A DNA stretch of 64,000 bases, taken from positions 310,001 through 374,000 of the forward strand of contig CBDCWQ010000019.1 of NCBI GenBank assembly GCA_965223435.1, read 5' to 3'. The notes below the pieces were generated by a model. It did no database searches, was not told the DNA's origin, and saw only the letters and a program-made list of their open reading frames with translations. Origin of the DNA: CBDCWQ01 sp965223435. Its GTDB lineage: Bacteria; Myxococcota; Kuafuiibacteriia; Kuafuiibacteriales; Kuafuiibacteriaceae. Below are positions 57,501 through 64,000 of the stretch, in pieces (the first letter of the stretch is position 1; each line of letters begins with the position of its first letter). Both the position numbers and the translations under genes were made by a program.

Positions 57501-58588
57501 CCAACACCTGGCTTCACACCGACGAGCGCGGATCCCTCCGCTCGGCCAGCGATGACACCGGGGCCCGGCTGTTTCGACGAGATTACCTCCCCTACGGCGC
57601 GAGGCACCTCGTCACCTCGACCCCCTCCGGGAAAAAGGTCGCAAGAACAGACGGCCCGTCCGCAGAAAAACTCGAGGCACACGGGTTCATCGGAGAACGA
57701 AACGACGAAGAAACCGGGCTCATGTACCTCCATGCCCGCTACTATGATCCGACGATGGGTCGATTTGTCTCTCCCGACCCATCCCACCCCCTCAAAGAAG
57801 GCGTCGGCTTGAACCCCTACGCTTACTCGGGAAACAACCCCATCAATCGCATTGATCGAAACGGATTGTCGTCGAAAAAGACAAACAAGACGAACCGCTC
57901 CACCCGAACCGAGCGCGGTCTTCGCGGCCTGGACCGAGAGCACGGTGATCTGGCACGAAACGTGTACAATGCCGAAGGGGCTCCGGTAGGCTGGACACGG
58001 GTACGGAACTTTCCCGACGACGACTCCGGCTTTTTCGCAGCGCTGTATAAAAGAGATAAGGGTGGTCTTTTTGTTCTCGCGTTTCGCGGCACCGAGGACG
58101 GAAAAGACGCATTGACCGACGTCCTACAGGGTGTAGGGCTGCTCACCACCCGACCCGAATCGACCCAGTACGAAACCGCCATCCGGGTGGCCAAGATTGC
58201 GCAATACCTCGCCCAGAGCAGAGGTGGGCGCCTTCGCTTGACCGGGCACTCCCTCGGCGGGGGACTGGCAACCGCAGCCGCACTCGTCACGGACCAGCAT
58301 GCGGTGGTCTTCAACCCTGCGGGCGTCCACAAGAAGACCCTGGAACGCCACGAAACGAGTTTTGATCGCGCGGGTGAGCTCATCACAAACTACATCGTGG
58401 GCGGGGAGATCCTGAACACCATGCAGGACTTTACGCCGTTCTTGCGACACGCCATGCCATCGTCGGTGGGACGGCGCATCTACTTGGACCGAGGGCACTA
58501 TGCCAACGGACGACGCCGAACAATTTTCAGCGCTTCGGGCCACGGCAGCCAGAGTTACTTAGACTCCCCTCGAACCATGATCGAATAA
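51533..58588 (+). CDS. SpvB/VCBS/RHS-repeat toxin-like protein with C-terminal class 3 lipase domain
   Basis: The 2351-aa protein has an N-terminal leader (ITLGIALSIPLATQGQ-like region 20-42), an SpvB-type N-terminal domain, then seven FG-GAP/VCBS repeats (LGDFNGDGRSDLLY and similar, about 330-1000). Between the first and second repeats lies a Cys-rich insert of tandem 53-aa units. YD/RHS repeats run from about 1150 to 2090 (YRYDSLGRLIES, YDYKGERVKK), ending in the RHS core ARYYDPTMGRFVSPDPSHPL. The variable tip (about 2110-2351) is a class 3 lipase with AFRGTEDGKD and GHSLGG (nucleophile Ser2240). RHS shells usually encapsulate and release such toxins. The frame is intact over 7 kb. Confidence 0.9.
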   Translation: MTLCPSPTNHLGRIGRIGRLKCLVLPSVTLGIALSIPLATQGQEDEDAETQLSSAQTQQQIGARADAFGAGLDGIPIRMPSFHGIEPVVMLSHQLGGANGFLGVGWRLVGAALIERGQRARGAPKFDETDRFFLDGEELVPSTVLGGTHATRNQRYLRIQASDGQWTIVDKEGRQMIFKPLDAHGYRYGLDMVQDAVGRSVTYTWDCKGDEDTPDHCYPKTMSYSGVVVEFEQEDRSDAMSYATGKWLGKQEKRLKAITVTRGTERVRKYTLDYRQSPATGRSVLEAVQESGKLDEAQLPATRYELWPTSSGLSDPMPSPFYALGEKSLSPWNQLFLGDFNGDGRSDLLYHRNGGFFVRYGQASGALTDEDQPVGLGAKNQPVSKPALGQRVTCTPPRPNKCRSLFGSEFCTDFQTNAANCGSCGHDCRTAVPHRGDKCVQGKCQKCENSAQTECRDIRGNTFCTDLETDIANCGSCGHDCRTAVPHRGNKCVQGKCQECEDPSLTECRDIRGNEFCTDLETDIANCGSCGHDCRTAVPHRGNKCVQGKCQECEDPSLSQCRDIRGTEFCTDLQSDAGNCGSCGHNCGTAVPFKGKECVQGTCQFCKSDTETYCKIPPGAPGGGFSGVEYCADLSTDKHNCGECGEICPVGTNCSSGTCVDKDGQPVVQKPDDLFSWESFWIADINLDGKDDITYVASNGGTPYGLVTLLSTGTGFADPIVSNLPQDGTRPRNYKRATWLGDFTGDGVPDLVYVNHDLSYYQILRGQGDGLYADAERWADWADAAGTQFESIWPGDFDGDGRMDLLFLDSTGAHQVWLLRATETVAEKTLWAALPRQPEYSSGRFWAWASDYNGDGKTDLLILDNPLSNGGPVTARWKLYASVGYSGQEVSSTPFQELRDVNSVRVQDFNGDGRSDMLYVRFSAGGETCHSNCPTKKYMLMESTGEGGFGTPKEWADYQVVPSWASIRAADFNGDTRPDLLWVDKEEKSYHLQVNQTSYDLYQSSSNGYGAEIKFDYKASSEWQSRNSSSVFMTLSSVRTWDGRSVNENGQAQWSITDYEYGGAAYDYEERRFLGFHYVKTTDPCIGDEAACPYTESWYRQSRSSSGQLEQQRSCNGNGELMAAVVNEFFENNDNPPYVSFVTGTWTADYEGEYGCTVGALPQDGGKRRFIDRCEKRENGQCVKHTYDQNGNSLRQMNHGDVTRQGDELRTENHFVPNTTSHIVSLPAAQTIYGDIKGTKVLRHHRWRYDKNESFNQAPKEGLITGELEWIDESNAYALISRTYHPETHNVTEEIDPMGASTTYDYDTKYGEYVVGITNELGHHEERTWDYGCETIKTRTDINKETTEIIYDDLCRPKRMNRPLGVWQETKYCTPGEEGSNPCANASLRRVQVENSGPPQANGSPGTLITESFLDGLGRTWRIEQSGPTENQPIITQRSYDARGNIELEVGPYYKNEEDTKMVVRKAFDARNRPVGTTWASGVGQSLIYSLDKEDRSLTRIEAIDEEGHKTVEFQDVHGRTVARHLQDKDGTLVPHMRTDYDALGRVSQIEHDPLGKKILWTYRYDSLGRLIESEDPGRKKKSYHYDAAGRLRIEYGLGVHVESLLSVSTTDLKYDKLGRLTSTHTYLSEGSPEADEVTATYYYDGREPGNDVPSDDATTTGRLTLVVDDSGSSRWSYDVVGRPTRHVKNIEGTNYVFETGYTKEGLLLWRKFPNGEQVGSPDNTYTYDGAGRLKTIPGYVDSIEYGADGQIRVQKNANKTTSTRGYDPDRGWLDKLSTKNGQGQTLYETAYVRYDNGQIEKSDGWTYEYDPRQRLTKATPWEGSSLEAQVFEYDAVDNLVESPIGKYTYEPARPHAAVQAGPHRYRYNWAGDMIEKNNLRIRHNAQHLVVGVRNEGEDQDAHTYVYDYKGERVKKTSNNISTFHPSLDYEADATQSTLYINVRGELVAKRSLKLVESEGIKVCTAVRQEDGSIVSQCETKSATPKTVATNTWLHTDERGSLRSASDDTGARLFRRDYLPYGARHLVTSTPSGKKVARTDGPSAEKLEAHGFIGERNDEETGLMYLHARYYDPTMGRFVSPDPSHPLKEGVGLNPYAYSGNNPINRIDRNGLSSKKTNKTNRSTRTERGLRGLDREHGDLARNVYNAEGAPVGWTRVRNFPDDDSGFFAALYKRDKGGLFVLAFRGTEDGKDALTDVLQGVGLLTTRPESTQYETAIRVAKIAQYLAQSRGGRLRLTGHSLGGGLATAAALVTDQHAVVFNPAGVHKKTLERHETSFDRAGELITNYIVGGEILNTMQDFTPFLRHAMPSSVGRRIYLDRGHYANGRRRTIFSASGHGSQSYLDSPRTMIE
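52862..53338 (+). repeat. Three tandem 159-bp Cys-rich coding repeats
   Basis: Units at 52862, 53021 and 53180 encode 53 residues each with the pattern CQ.CE, CRDIRG..FCTDL, NCGSCGHDC and KCVQGK. They are nearly identical at DNA level and flanked by more divergent partial units, which indicates recent duplication. Confidence 0.9.
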
Positions 58589-58980
58589 CGTCACCAGCGC
58601 CACTCCGCCCGCCCTCCGGGTTGATGCTGATGCCAGCATTCCTCTTCTTATCTTGTGGGCATCAACGGTGAGTCCTCGGGGCTGAACGGTGGGTCCGGCA
58701 CGCATCAACGGCCAGGCCCGCTGGTCAGCCACCTTCGGCCCGTCAAAACCTCTCACGGGTGACCCCATCGATGCCGCCCCCAACCAAAATCGTAGGCGTT
58801 GCCACCTGGTAGATTTTCATTGCACCAGATCTCTACACCAGGAAAAGACACGCTCACATAGTGCAGGTAAATGATTCTCGAACGAAAACCATGCGCCGTC
58901 GTATTCTCATCCCATCAACTCGAATGATACGCTTGCAGGGGTGAGCGTTGTGAGCTAGCCAAAGCATCACGCGATCGGCG
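58589..58980. other. Intergenic, no immunity gene seen
   Basis: About 390 bp downstream of the RHS-lipase gene. Short frames exist on both strands but none has a plausible start, leader or composition. Confidence 0.45.
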
Positions 58981-59346
58981 ATGAAGCAGCTCAAGAAACA
59001 CATAGGGCAACGCATCCGTTTGTTTCGGGAAGCACGAACGCCCTCTCGGAACCGGCTCGCGCGACCTCGCAAGATGACCATTCAAGAGTTGGCCGAGTCG
59101 TCCAACCTCTCAGTCGACTACGTCACCAAACTCGAACACGGGACCTATATGCCCTCTGCCAGGGCCATCGTCGCCATCGCTTCTGCCCTCGAAGTCGACC
59201 CCAGCGAGCTGCTGCTCGGGGCCGGGGCGCCCGCCACGGAAAAACGAGCCGCCCTCGATGAACTGCGCGCCTTTGCCGCTCAGTTCCCGAGCAGCGAGGT
59301 CCGTTACCTGATCCGCGTCGCCAAAGCGGTCATGGACCGATCTTAA
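58981..59346 (+). CDS. XRE-family helix-turn-helix regulator
   Basis: The 121-aa protein has a Cro/C1-type helix-turn-helix (MTIQELAESSNLSVDYVTKLEHG, then PSARAIVAIASALEVDPSELLLG) preceded by a basic N-terminus (IGQRIRLFREARTPSRN) with an insert in the first helix region. A short helical C-terminus follows. It is probably a DNA-binding repressor. Its regulated genes are not evident. It converges on the DUF4846 gene, 23 bp away. Confidence 0.9.
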   Translation: MKQLKKHIGQRIRLFREARTPSRNRLARPRKMTIQELAESSNLSVDYVTKLEHGTYMPSARAIVAIASALEVDPSELLLGAGAPATEKRAALDELRAFAAQFPSSEVRYLIRVAKAVMDRS

Positions 59347-59369
59347 ACCGGAGGGGACACTTCACGACC

Positions 59370-60257
59370 TCACGGACAGCCCTTCTGAGGAAAGCGCTTG
59401 AGGTCTTCATACTTAAAACGCCACTCCGGAGTCACCAAGAGGCCATCCTTTTTCGCGCGGTACCACGGGTGTCGAGAAGACGGCCCTCGCAGAATATGGA
59501 TATCTTGTGCCGGCATATAGCTTTGTGCGAGGAGCAACATGCGCTCTTTGTGCTTGTTTTGGGCAACATCGACCACGAGGACCGCATGCCCAGGGAACCC
59601 ACCCTGAATGAAAAAATCACCGATCGTCGCGTGTTCAGGCTGACCTACGCGGGTAGCGCCTCGCGACAGCGAATCCGTACCCGCGTAGCTAAAAACGTTT
59701 TCAAGGTACTTTTTGAAGTTCTTTCGGCTACGGTCGACTCTAGCGGTCTCAACAAATGTGACTTTTCGCCCACGCACCCTCGGCCGACGTCCATTGCGCC
59801 AGTCAACCCACCGGCTTGGATGACCGCTTGTAAACCGGAAACAGATTTCCTCTCGTCGCTTCGCTGACCACAAATATTCTGCACGGAGACGAATGACGGC
59901 ATCGGCGCACTGCTGCAAGTCCCGAGAACCGACTTCAAACTCGATCACCCGGTGGTGGGCATCTTGATTCTTCTTCTTCGCGCCATTGTAGAGCCGGACC
60001 GGAGGGCGACCCGGCTTGAGGGGCAACTGGCGAAGCCATGCGCCAAAACTCCCCTCAGAAACGGGCACCCGAGTATACCCGGGAGGAGGGCGAATTTGCT
60101 CAATCCGGTTGCCTTCTTGTTCGAGCTCGCCTGCAAAACTCGACGCGGCGCTGACGGCCGATACGAACACAGCCGAAACAAGAACGCGCAATTTGACCAA
60201 GAAATCGGTGTCAAAAAAGGGTGCGGTCAGACGAAATCCCCGTGTATCGAAGGTCAT
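59370..60257 (-). CDS. DUF4846 family exported protein
   Basis: The 295-aa protein has a signal-peptide-like segment (VKLRVLVSAVFVSAVSAASSFA) and the DUF4846 landmarks YTRVPVSEGSFGAWLRQLPL, RVIEFEVGSRDLQQCADAVIRLRAEYLW, YLENVFSYAGTDSLSR, GDFFIQGGFPGHAVLVVDVA and ILLAQSYMPAQDIHIL-like end. The family is of unknown function; the Cys/His arrangement suggested by others cannot be confirmed here. A TTG at 60200 would place the leader right at the N-terminus; the ATG at 60257 is reported. Confidence 0.88.
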   Translation of the reverse strand: MTFDTRGFRLTAPFFDTDFLVKLRVLVSAVFVSAVSAASSFAGELEQEGNRIEQIRPPPGYTRVPVSEGSFGAWLRQLPLKPGRPPVRLYNGAKKKNQDAHHRVIEFEVGSRDLQQCADAVIRLRAEYLWSAKRREEICFRFTSGHPSRWVDWRNGRRPRVRGRKVTFVETARVDRSRKNFKKYLENVFSYAGTDSLSRGATRVGQPEHATIGDFFIQGGFPGHAVLVVDVAQNKHKERMLLLAQSYMPAQDIHILRGPSSRHPWYRAKKDGLLVTPEWRFKYEDLKRFPQKGCP

Positions 60258-60510
60258 CAGAATACCAGATCACAGGGTCAACCAACCTGTCCACACCTTG
60301 ATACGGGCGCATTCTTGGCCGCCCATGCGCACCATGCTCAGAAACCTCTTGGCGACGTCTTCTTCTGCGTACCCATACATTGGATCCAAAGTGCGCATCC
60401 ACGAGCACTTTGACAGCCGAAATCAAGCTTGATCATCAACAGTATTCGAGATCCATTCAAGAAGATTGATGTGCATGTCCTGCGCTTCGTGTTGCTGATA
60501 TTGATGGACA

Positions 60511-61803
60511 ATGGCGGGGCACAGCAAGAGCGGGTTCACAGCATGGGTCGTCTTGGTGCTTGCGCTCTTGGCCGTGTTTCAGCTCGCTGGACAAGATAGC
60601 TTGGATCCGCTTCTTCCACTGGCTCCCCTCCTTGCACTCATGCCATCTCTTCTCGCATGGATTTGGGGCCGGCAGCTGGTCAAGAACGCCAACGATCCAC
60701 TGCTTGCCGAGAAGCTTGCAACCCATCGATCGAAACTCCTGATCGCCTATGTTCTTTTTGTAACCCCAGCTTCACTGAATAACGAATATCCTCTCGTCAT
60801 TACAGCGGCCGGAGGCATAGGTGTTTTGGTCGCCGGTTTTTTGCCCGAAAATCCATTTATGATGAATCGTGGTCCGTCCAGGACTACTTGCTTCAAAACC
60901 TTCGTCTCCTGGTTGCATCGCTCGGGTTTTGGCTTACGATCGCAAGTACCCCTACGATTGTTCTTTGCTCCGGCCCATCGGTTTGGCCAACCGCTTTTCT
61001 AATGGCTGCGCTCCTTGAGGTATGGCTTGTCTTTTTTCCTCGATGCTATTTATCGATCATGGGGGCCAAACCGTTTTACGACGAAATTCTTAGCGCCCGA
61101 TGGGTCGTCGAGCGAAAAAAGACATTCTTGCATGGAAATTTGTCCCGATCGGCTGCTGGGCAGTGGGGGTTTTGGCGCTTGTCAGTTTTCGATCTTGGAC
61201 CACTTTCGGCATCGCTGCCTGGGCGGGACTGCGCCCCAGCCCGGCGTCTGTGGCCGCCGCGGCGGTCGCGGGCATCGGACTGACCGTCCTTGGCATAATT
61301 CGACCGGAAATGATGCCGCTGGAGTCGCCCCCCCATGCTCGAAGAATGGCGAAAAGATGGCACAGCGAGACCACGCTGGACCTACAAAAAGGAAAATCTC
61401 GACGTCCCCCAGGTCATCGAGAATGGCGCTCATGGCTTGAATTTCTCGGACGTGTTCATGCGAAATGGGTGGTGGCGTCAATGGCAACTGTTGGTGTGAC
61501 TTGGCTCGCATGGGGATGGGCTTTCTTTTTGGTCGTGAAGGGGGCAGTGAACCGAGGCGGAGCCAAAAACTTATGTTTTCATTCATGGTCGTTTTTCTCT
61601 TGACGGCTTTTTTGCCTCGGACACGCGCTTGTCAGCGACGAATAAGGGGCCGTGCACCATTTTCCATTGTCCTGTTCGTTTTGTTGCGTCCTATCCTCGT
61701 TTTCGCGTTCTCTTGGGCCCGCAGAGTTGAAGCCTCGGTCGCAACCAAGTCGGCTCAAAAAATAGGCGTGTTAGGCTATCTCCTGCGTTGGAGGAAGTCA
61801 TGA
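60511..61803 (+). pseudogene. Multi-span membrane protein, frameshifted
   Basis: Hydrophobic segments continue from frame to frame: WVVLVLALLAVFQLAG and the following span to about 60860; then YDESWSVQDYLLQNLRLLVA in a second frame to about 61105; then KKDILAWKFVPIGCWAVGVL in a third to about 61330; then LEEWRKDGTARPRWTYKKEN; then MVVFLLTAFLPR to the stop at 61801. At least two shifts fall at homopolymers (A6 near 61106, C7 near 61327). The final frame overlaps the HNH gene start as ATGA. Six or so membrane spans are likely. The family is unrecognised. Confidence 0.65.
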
Positions 61804-62891
61804 GGAAACCGACCCATTTTCAGCAATGGACAGATCAGAACTTGATCGCTGGGCTTCGAACTGCGGTCAAGAAGGAAAAACGTGCGACCGCGGAACTGCT
61901 GGCAACTATGGCCGAGGTCGATCAGCGACAGCTCTTTCTTTTGCATGGCCCCAGTCGAAGCATGCACGCCTTTTGTACCCATAAGCTTGCCATGGGCGAA
62001 CATGAAGCATTCGACAAGATCCGAGCCGCACGGGCTGCCCGTCAATTCCCACAAATCTTGGAGAAGATCGCCAACGGAAAATTGCACGTCACAGCCGTTC
62101 GGGTCCTGGCGCCCGCGTTAACGCACCAGAACTGCGCGAAACTCCTTTCGGAGGCCGAGGGAAAGTCTACCGATGCCTTGAAGGAAATCGTGGCCGCACT
62201 GCGCCCGAAGGCGGATGTCGCCTTGAGCATTCGGAGATTGCCAACACCACCCGCCCATCCCAAGACTCCCAAGCCGACCCGTCCCTCGCAGAAGAACCCT
62301 CAATCTACTCGGTTTGAACCGTCTCCTTCCCGGGAAACACCGGCTCCTGCCATCGCGCCCGCTCAAAAGACCAAACGACCTCATTTCGAACCAACCGCAA
62401 GGGAACGATATGCCTTCCGATTTGCGGCTGGAAAAGCCTTCCGAAACAAGTACGAGGAGGCTCGAGCCCTTTTGAGTCATGCCATTCCCGGTGGGGACCC
62501 AGAATCGATTCTAGAACGAGCGCTGGATCTATTGATCGCAGACACCAAGAAGAAGCGCTTCGGCCTGGGGGCTCGCTCCAAGAAAGCTCAGGAAACTGAA
62601 GAAAACCAGAAACCTGTTTCGCGTGCTATTCCGGTCGCCACCCGCAGAGCAATCGCCGAAAGAGATGACTTGCGATGCACATTCGTAGGAGTCGATGGGA
62701 CCCCATGTGGGAGCCAAGCTTTTCTCGAAATTCATCACTGGAAAGATTTTGCTTTGGGGGGCGATCACACCCTTGCCAACACAGGGCTCTTATGCCGAGC
62801 CCACAACCAGTACCTCGCCCATAGAACCTGGGGCCAAAAGAAGATCCAACAGCAAAGGGATAAATGCCGAAAAAAATCAGCGCACATGTAG
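61800..62891 (+). CDS. HNH endonuclease domain protein
   Basis: The ATG at 61800 has GGAGG 5 nt upstream and overlaps the preceding stop (ATGA). The 363-aa protein has an N-terminal helical domain (LIAGLRTAVKKEKRATAELL, then YNRI-like DKIRAARAARQFPQILEKIANG and ALRPKADV), a Pro-rich linker, a second helical segment (PGGDPESILERALDLLI) and a C-terminal HNH nuclease (RDDLRCTFV, EIHHWKDFALGG, NTGLLCRAHN). This architecture recurs in many copies in myxobacterial-type genomes, from memory. It probably nicks or cuts DNA. Its role is unknown. Confidence 0.9.
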   Translation: MRKPTHFQQWTDQNLIAGLRTAVKKEKRATAELLATMAEVDQRQLFLLHGPSRSMHAFCTHKLAMGEHEAFDKIRAARAARQFPQILEKIANGKLHVTAVRVLAPALTHQNCAKLLSEAEGKSTDALKEIVAALRPKADVALSIRRLPTPPAHPKTPKPTRPSQKNPQSTRFEPSPSRETPAPAIAPAQKTKRPHFEPTARERYAFRFAAGKAFRNKYEEARALLSHAIPGGDPESILERALDLLIADTKKKRFGLGARSKKAQETEENQKPVSRAIPVATRRAIAERDDLRCTFVGVDGTPCGSQAFLEIHHWKDFALGGDHTLANTGLLCRAHNQYLAHRTWGQKKIQQQRDKCRKKSAHM

Positions 62892-63162
62892 CAACGTCAA
62901 AGGACGGCGCGAACAAAAGGCAGAAGAACTTGCTTCGGGGCTTGGCCGAGGCTTTGGAGGGACCTGCCCCACACACGCTAACAGACTGAAATGATCTCGC
63001 TTTTCGGTTTCGGGGCGGACTCTAGCTAAACAGAACGCACCAGTTCGAAGCCCGGTGCTAGCCGGACCCGAGGAGCCAAGGGAGCGTACACACAGAACCG
63101 TGAGGCGACACCGCAGGGTCCAATGCCGCATCGTGCCTGGATTCGGATTTGTGCGTTTCTGT

Positions 63163-64000
63163 CTAATCCGAGGGGTCGTCGTCGCCGAACAGGCCGCGGA
63201 GAAGCTCAAGCGACTCTGGGTCACGCCGTAGCTCCTCGATCACCTGAGTCTCTGTCGGGCGCTCTTTTTCTATCACGTCGCTCGGATCCCCGGTCCAATC
63301 GACCGGCATGACCTTGGGCGGAGCCGACCGCGGACCCCGGTAAGACTGATCTTCGTACCAAACAATATACACCGAACCGACGCGTTCTTCTTCGTCGTCC
63401 GGGTCGCGAAAATCGAAGGTCGCGAGCTCTGGGACAAAAACGTCGGTGCTCTCATCGTGAAGTTGGGCCTTGATGAATGTGGAGAAACCTTCCCAGCCTC
63501 CATGGGTGGCACCTATCCCGCCATAGTTGTCAACAAGCCACCCGAGGTCCACCGCTTTTTTGCCTCGAAAGGCTGCGGGTGGAAGCCCCGGTATCGAGGA
63601 AGCATCGACGACCCGACGAACCCACCGCTTGTCGTGTTTGGACCGCCGAGCGGTCAACAGTTGGTAGCCGCCGAACTGTCCCCGGCGGGGAATCATGCTG
63701 ATCTCCCACTCGGAGCCCAACTCCAACTCGCTCCAGGCCTGAAGCGCCCGGTTGTGGACCCATGTTTTGGATCGATTCCCGACCCACCTGGGCAACGCAT
63801 GGATGTCAGGCCAGGCTTCCCCCGAAATCGACCAGGGTCGATGATCCATCAAGAAGGCGAATGGGAAAGGCTGCGCGTCGTAGTAGTGAAGCCGAAGCCT
63901 CGGCTGGCGACCATCATGGAATACCTCGAGGCGTCCAAGGCCCACGGGAACAATCTCCGGAATGCTGTCGTCCTCACGCCACACCAGTTCGTAGCCCTGG
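63163..64000 (-). CDS. Uncharacterised protein (5' partial)
   Basis: The frame is open to the right window edge, so the start lies outside; at least 279 residues are visible. The sequence is aromatic-rich and beta-like (LRLHYYDAQPFPFAFLMDHR, WVHNRALQAWSELELG, YGGIGATHGGWEGF) and ends with an acidic helix (ELLRGLFGDDDPSD). No leader, motif or family could be identified. Confidence 0.8.
   Translation of the reverse strand, partial: QGYELVWREDDSIPEIVPVGLGRLEVFHDGRQPRLRLHYYDAQPFPFAFLMDHRPWSISGEAWPDIHALPRWVGNRSKTWVHNRALQAWSELELGSEWEISMIPRRGQFGGYQLLTARRSKHDKRWVRRVVDASSIPGLPPAAFRGKKAVDLGWLVDNYGGIGATHGGWEGFSTFIKAQLHDESTDVFVPELATFDFRDPDDEEERVGSVYIVWYEDQSYRGPRSAPPKVMPVDWTGDPSDVIEKERPTETQVIEELRRDPESLELLRGLFGDDDPSD

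Noticed and set aside
1..64000. tRNA, rRNA and riboswitch genes
   Set aside because: None found by eye; a covariance-model scan would be needed to exclude small RNAs.

Overview
The window reads as a chromosomal segment of a GC-rich, Gram-negative, predatory-type or environmental bacterium, most likely Myxococcota or a Bradymonadales-like relative. This is an inference from content: many very large secreted or lipid-anchored proteins (RCC1, LamG, right-handed beta-helix, Ig/HYDIN-like, TSP3-OmpA, VCBS/RHS), Cys-rich CGDGVC-type tails, a variant MYXO-CTERM-like sorting tail, a eukaryotic-type Ser/Thr kinase, PilZ and several two-component systems. No rRNA, tRNA or CRISPR array was seen.

Layout. 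1-6 kb: one giant multidomain secreted metalloprotease-like protein, open at the left window edge. 6.2-11 kb: a minus-strand signalling block with two complete two-component pairs, each stop/start overlapping by 4 nt (GTGA, ATGA), and a solitary Lon N-terminal domain between them. 11.1-12.4 kb: a secreted VWA protein. 12.5-13.2 kb: an 89-bp dispersed repeat (second copy at 37.9 kb) and a decayed IS66 transposase. 13.6-16.1 kb: a protein with 18 tandem WGNGT-type pentapeptides and a seven-repeat RCC1 propeller.

16-38 kb is a decayed, transposon-rich accessory zone. It holds a frameshifted papain-like protease gene; an IS630 element with readable inverted repeats and TA duplication that sits in that gene's stop codon and carries a second small gene; a split TPR-like secreted protein; an IS21 element with a frameshifted istA; a four-gene transposon (zinc-ribbon DUF6431-like protein, DDE transposase, TniB/ExeA-like ATPase, small ORF) interrupted by a three-gene IS66-type element; a frameshifted L-domain/LRR gene; a beta-helix plus beta-sandwich giant broken by at least five frameshifts; and the 3' part of an Ig-like gene cut off next to the second copy of the dispersed repeat.

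38-59 kb is intact again, mostly on the plus strand: a HYDIN/beta-helix lipoprotein, an OmpA-TSP3 outer-membrane protein, a Ser/Thr kinase, a PilZ-transmembrane protein, a YetA/PcRGLX-like polysaccharide-lyase-type lipoprotein, a reprolysin-like protease with P-domain and sorting tail (minus strand), and a 2351-aa SpvB/VCBS/RHS protein ending in a class 3 lipase domain. 59-64 kb: an XRE regulator, a DUF4846 protein, a frameshifted membrane-protein gene translationally linked to an HNH endonuclease, and an uncharacterised gene leaving the right edge.

Together the genes suggest surface attachment, polymer degradation and contact-dependent or secreted toxicity under two-component, kinase and probably c-di-GMP control, with one hot spot where mobile elements have accumulated and host genes have eroded.
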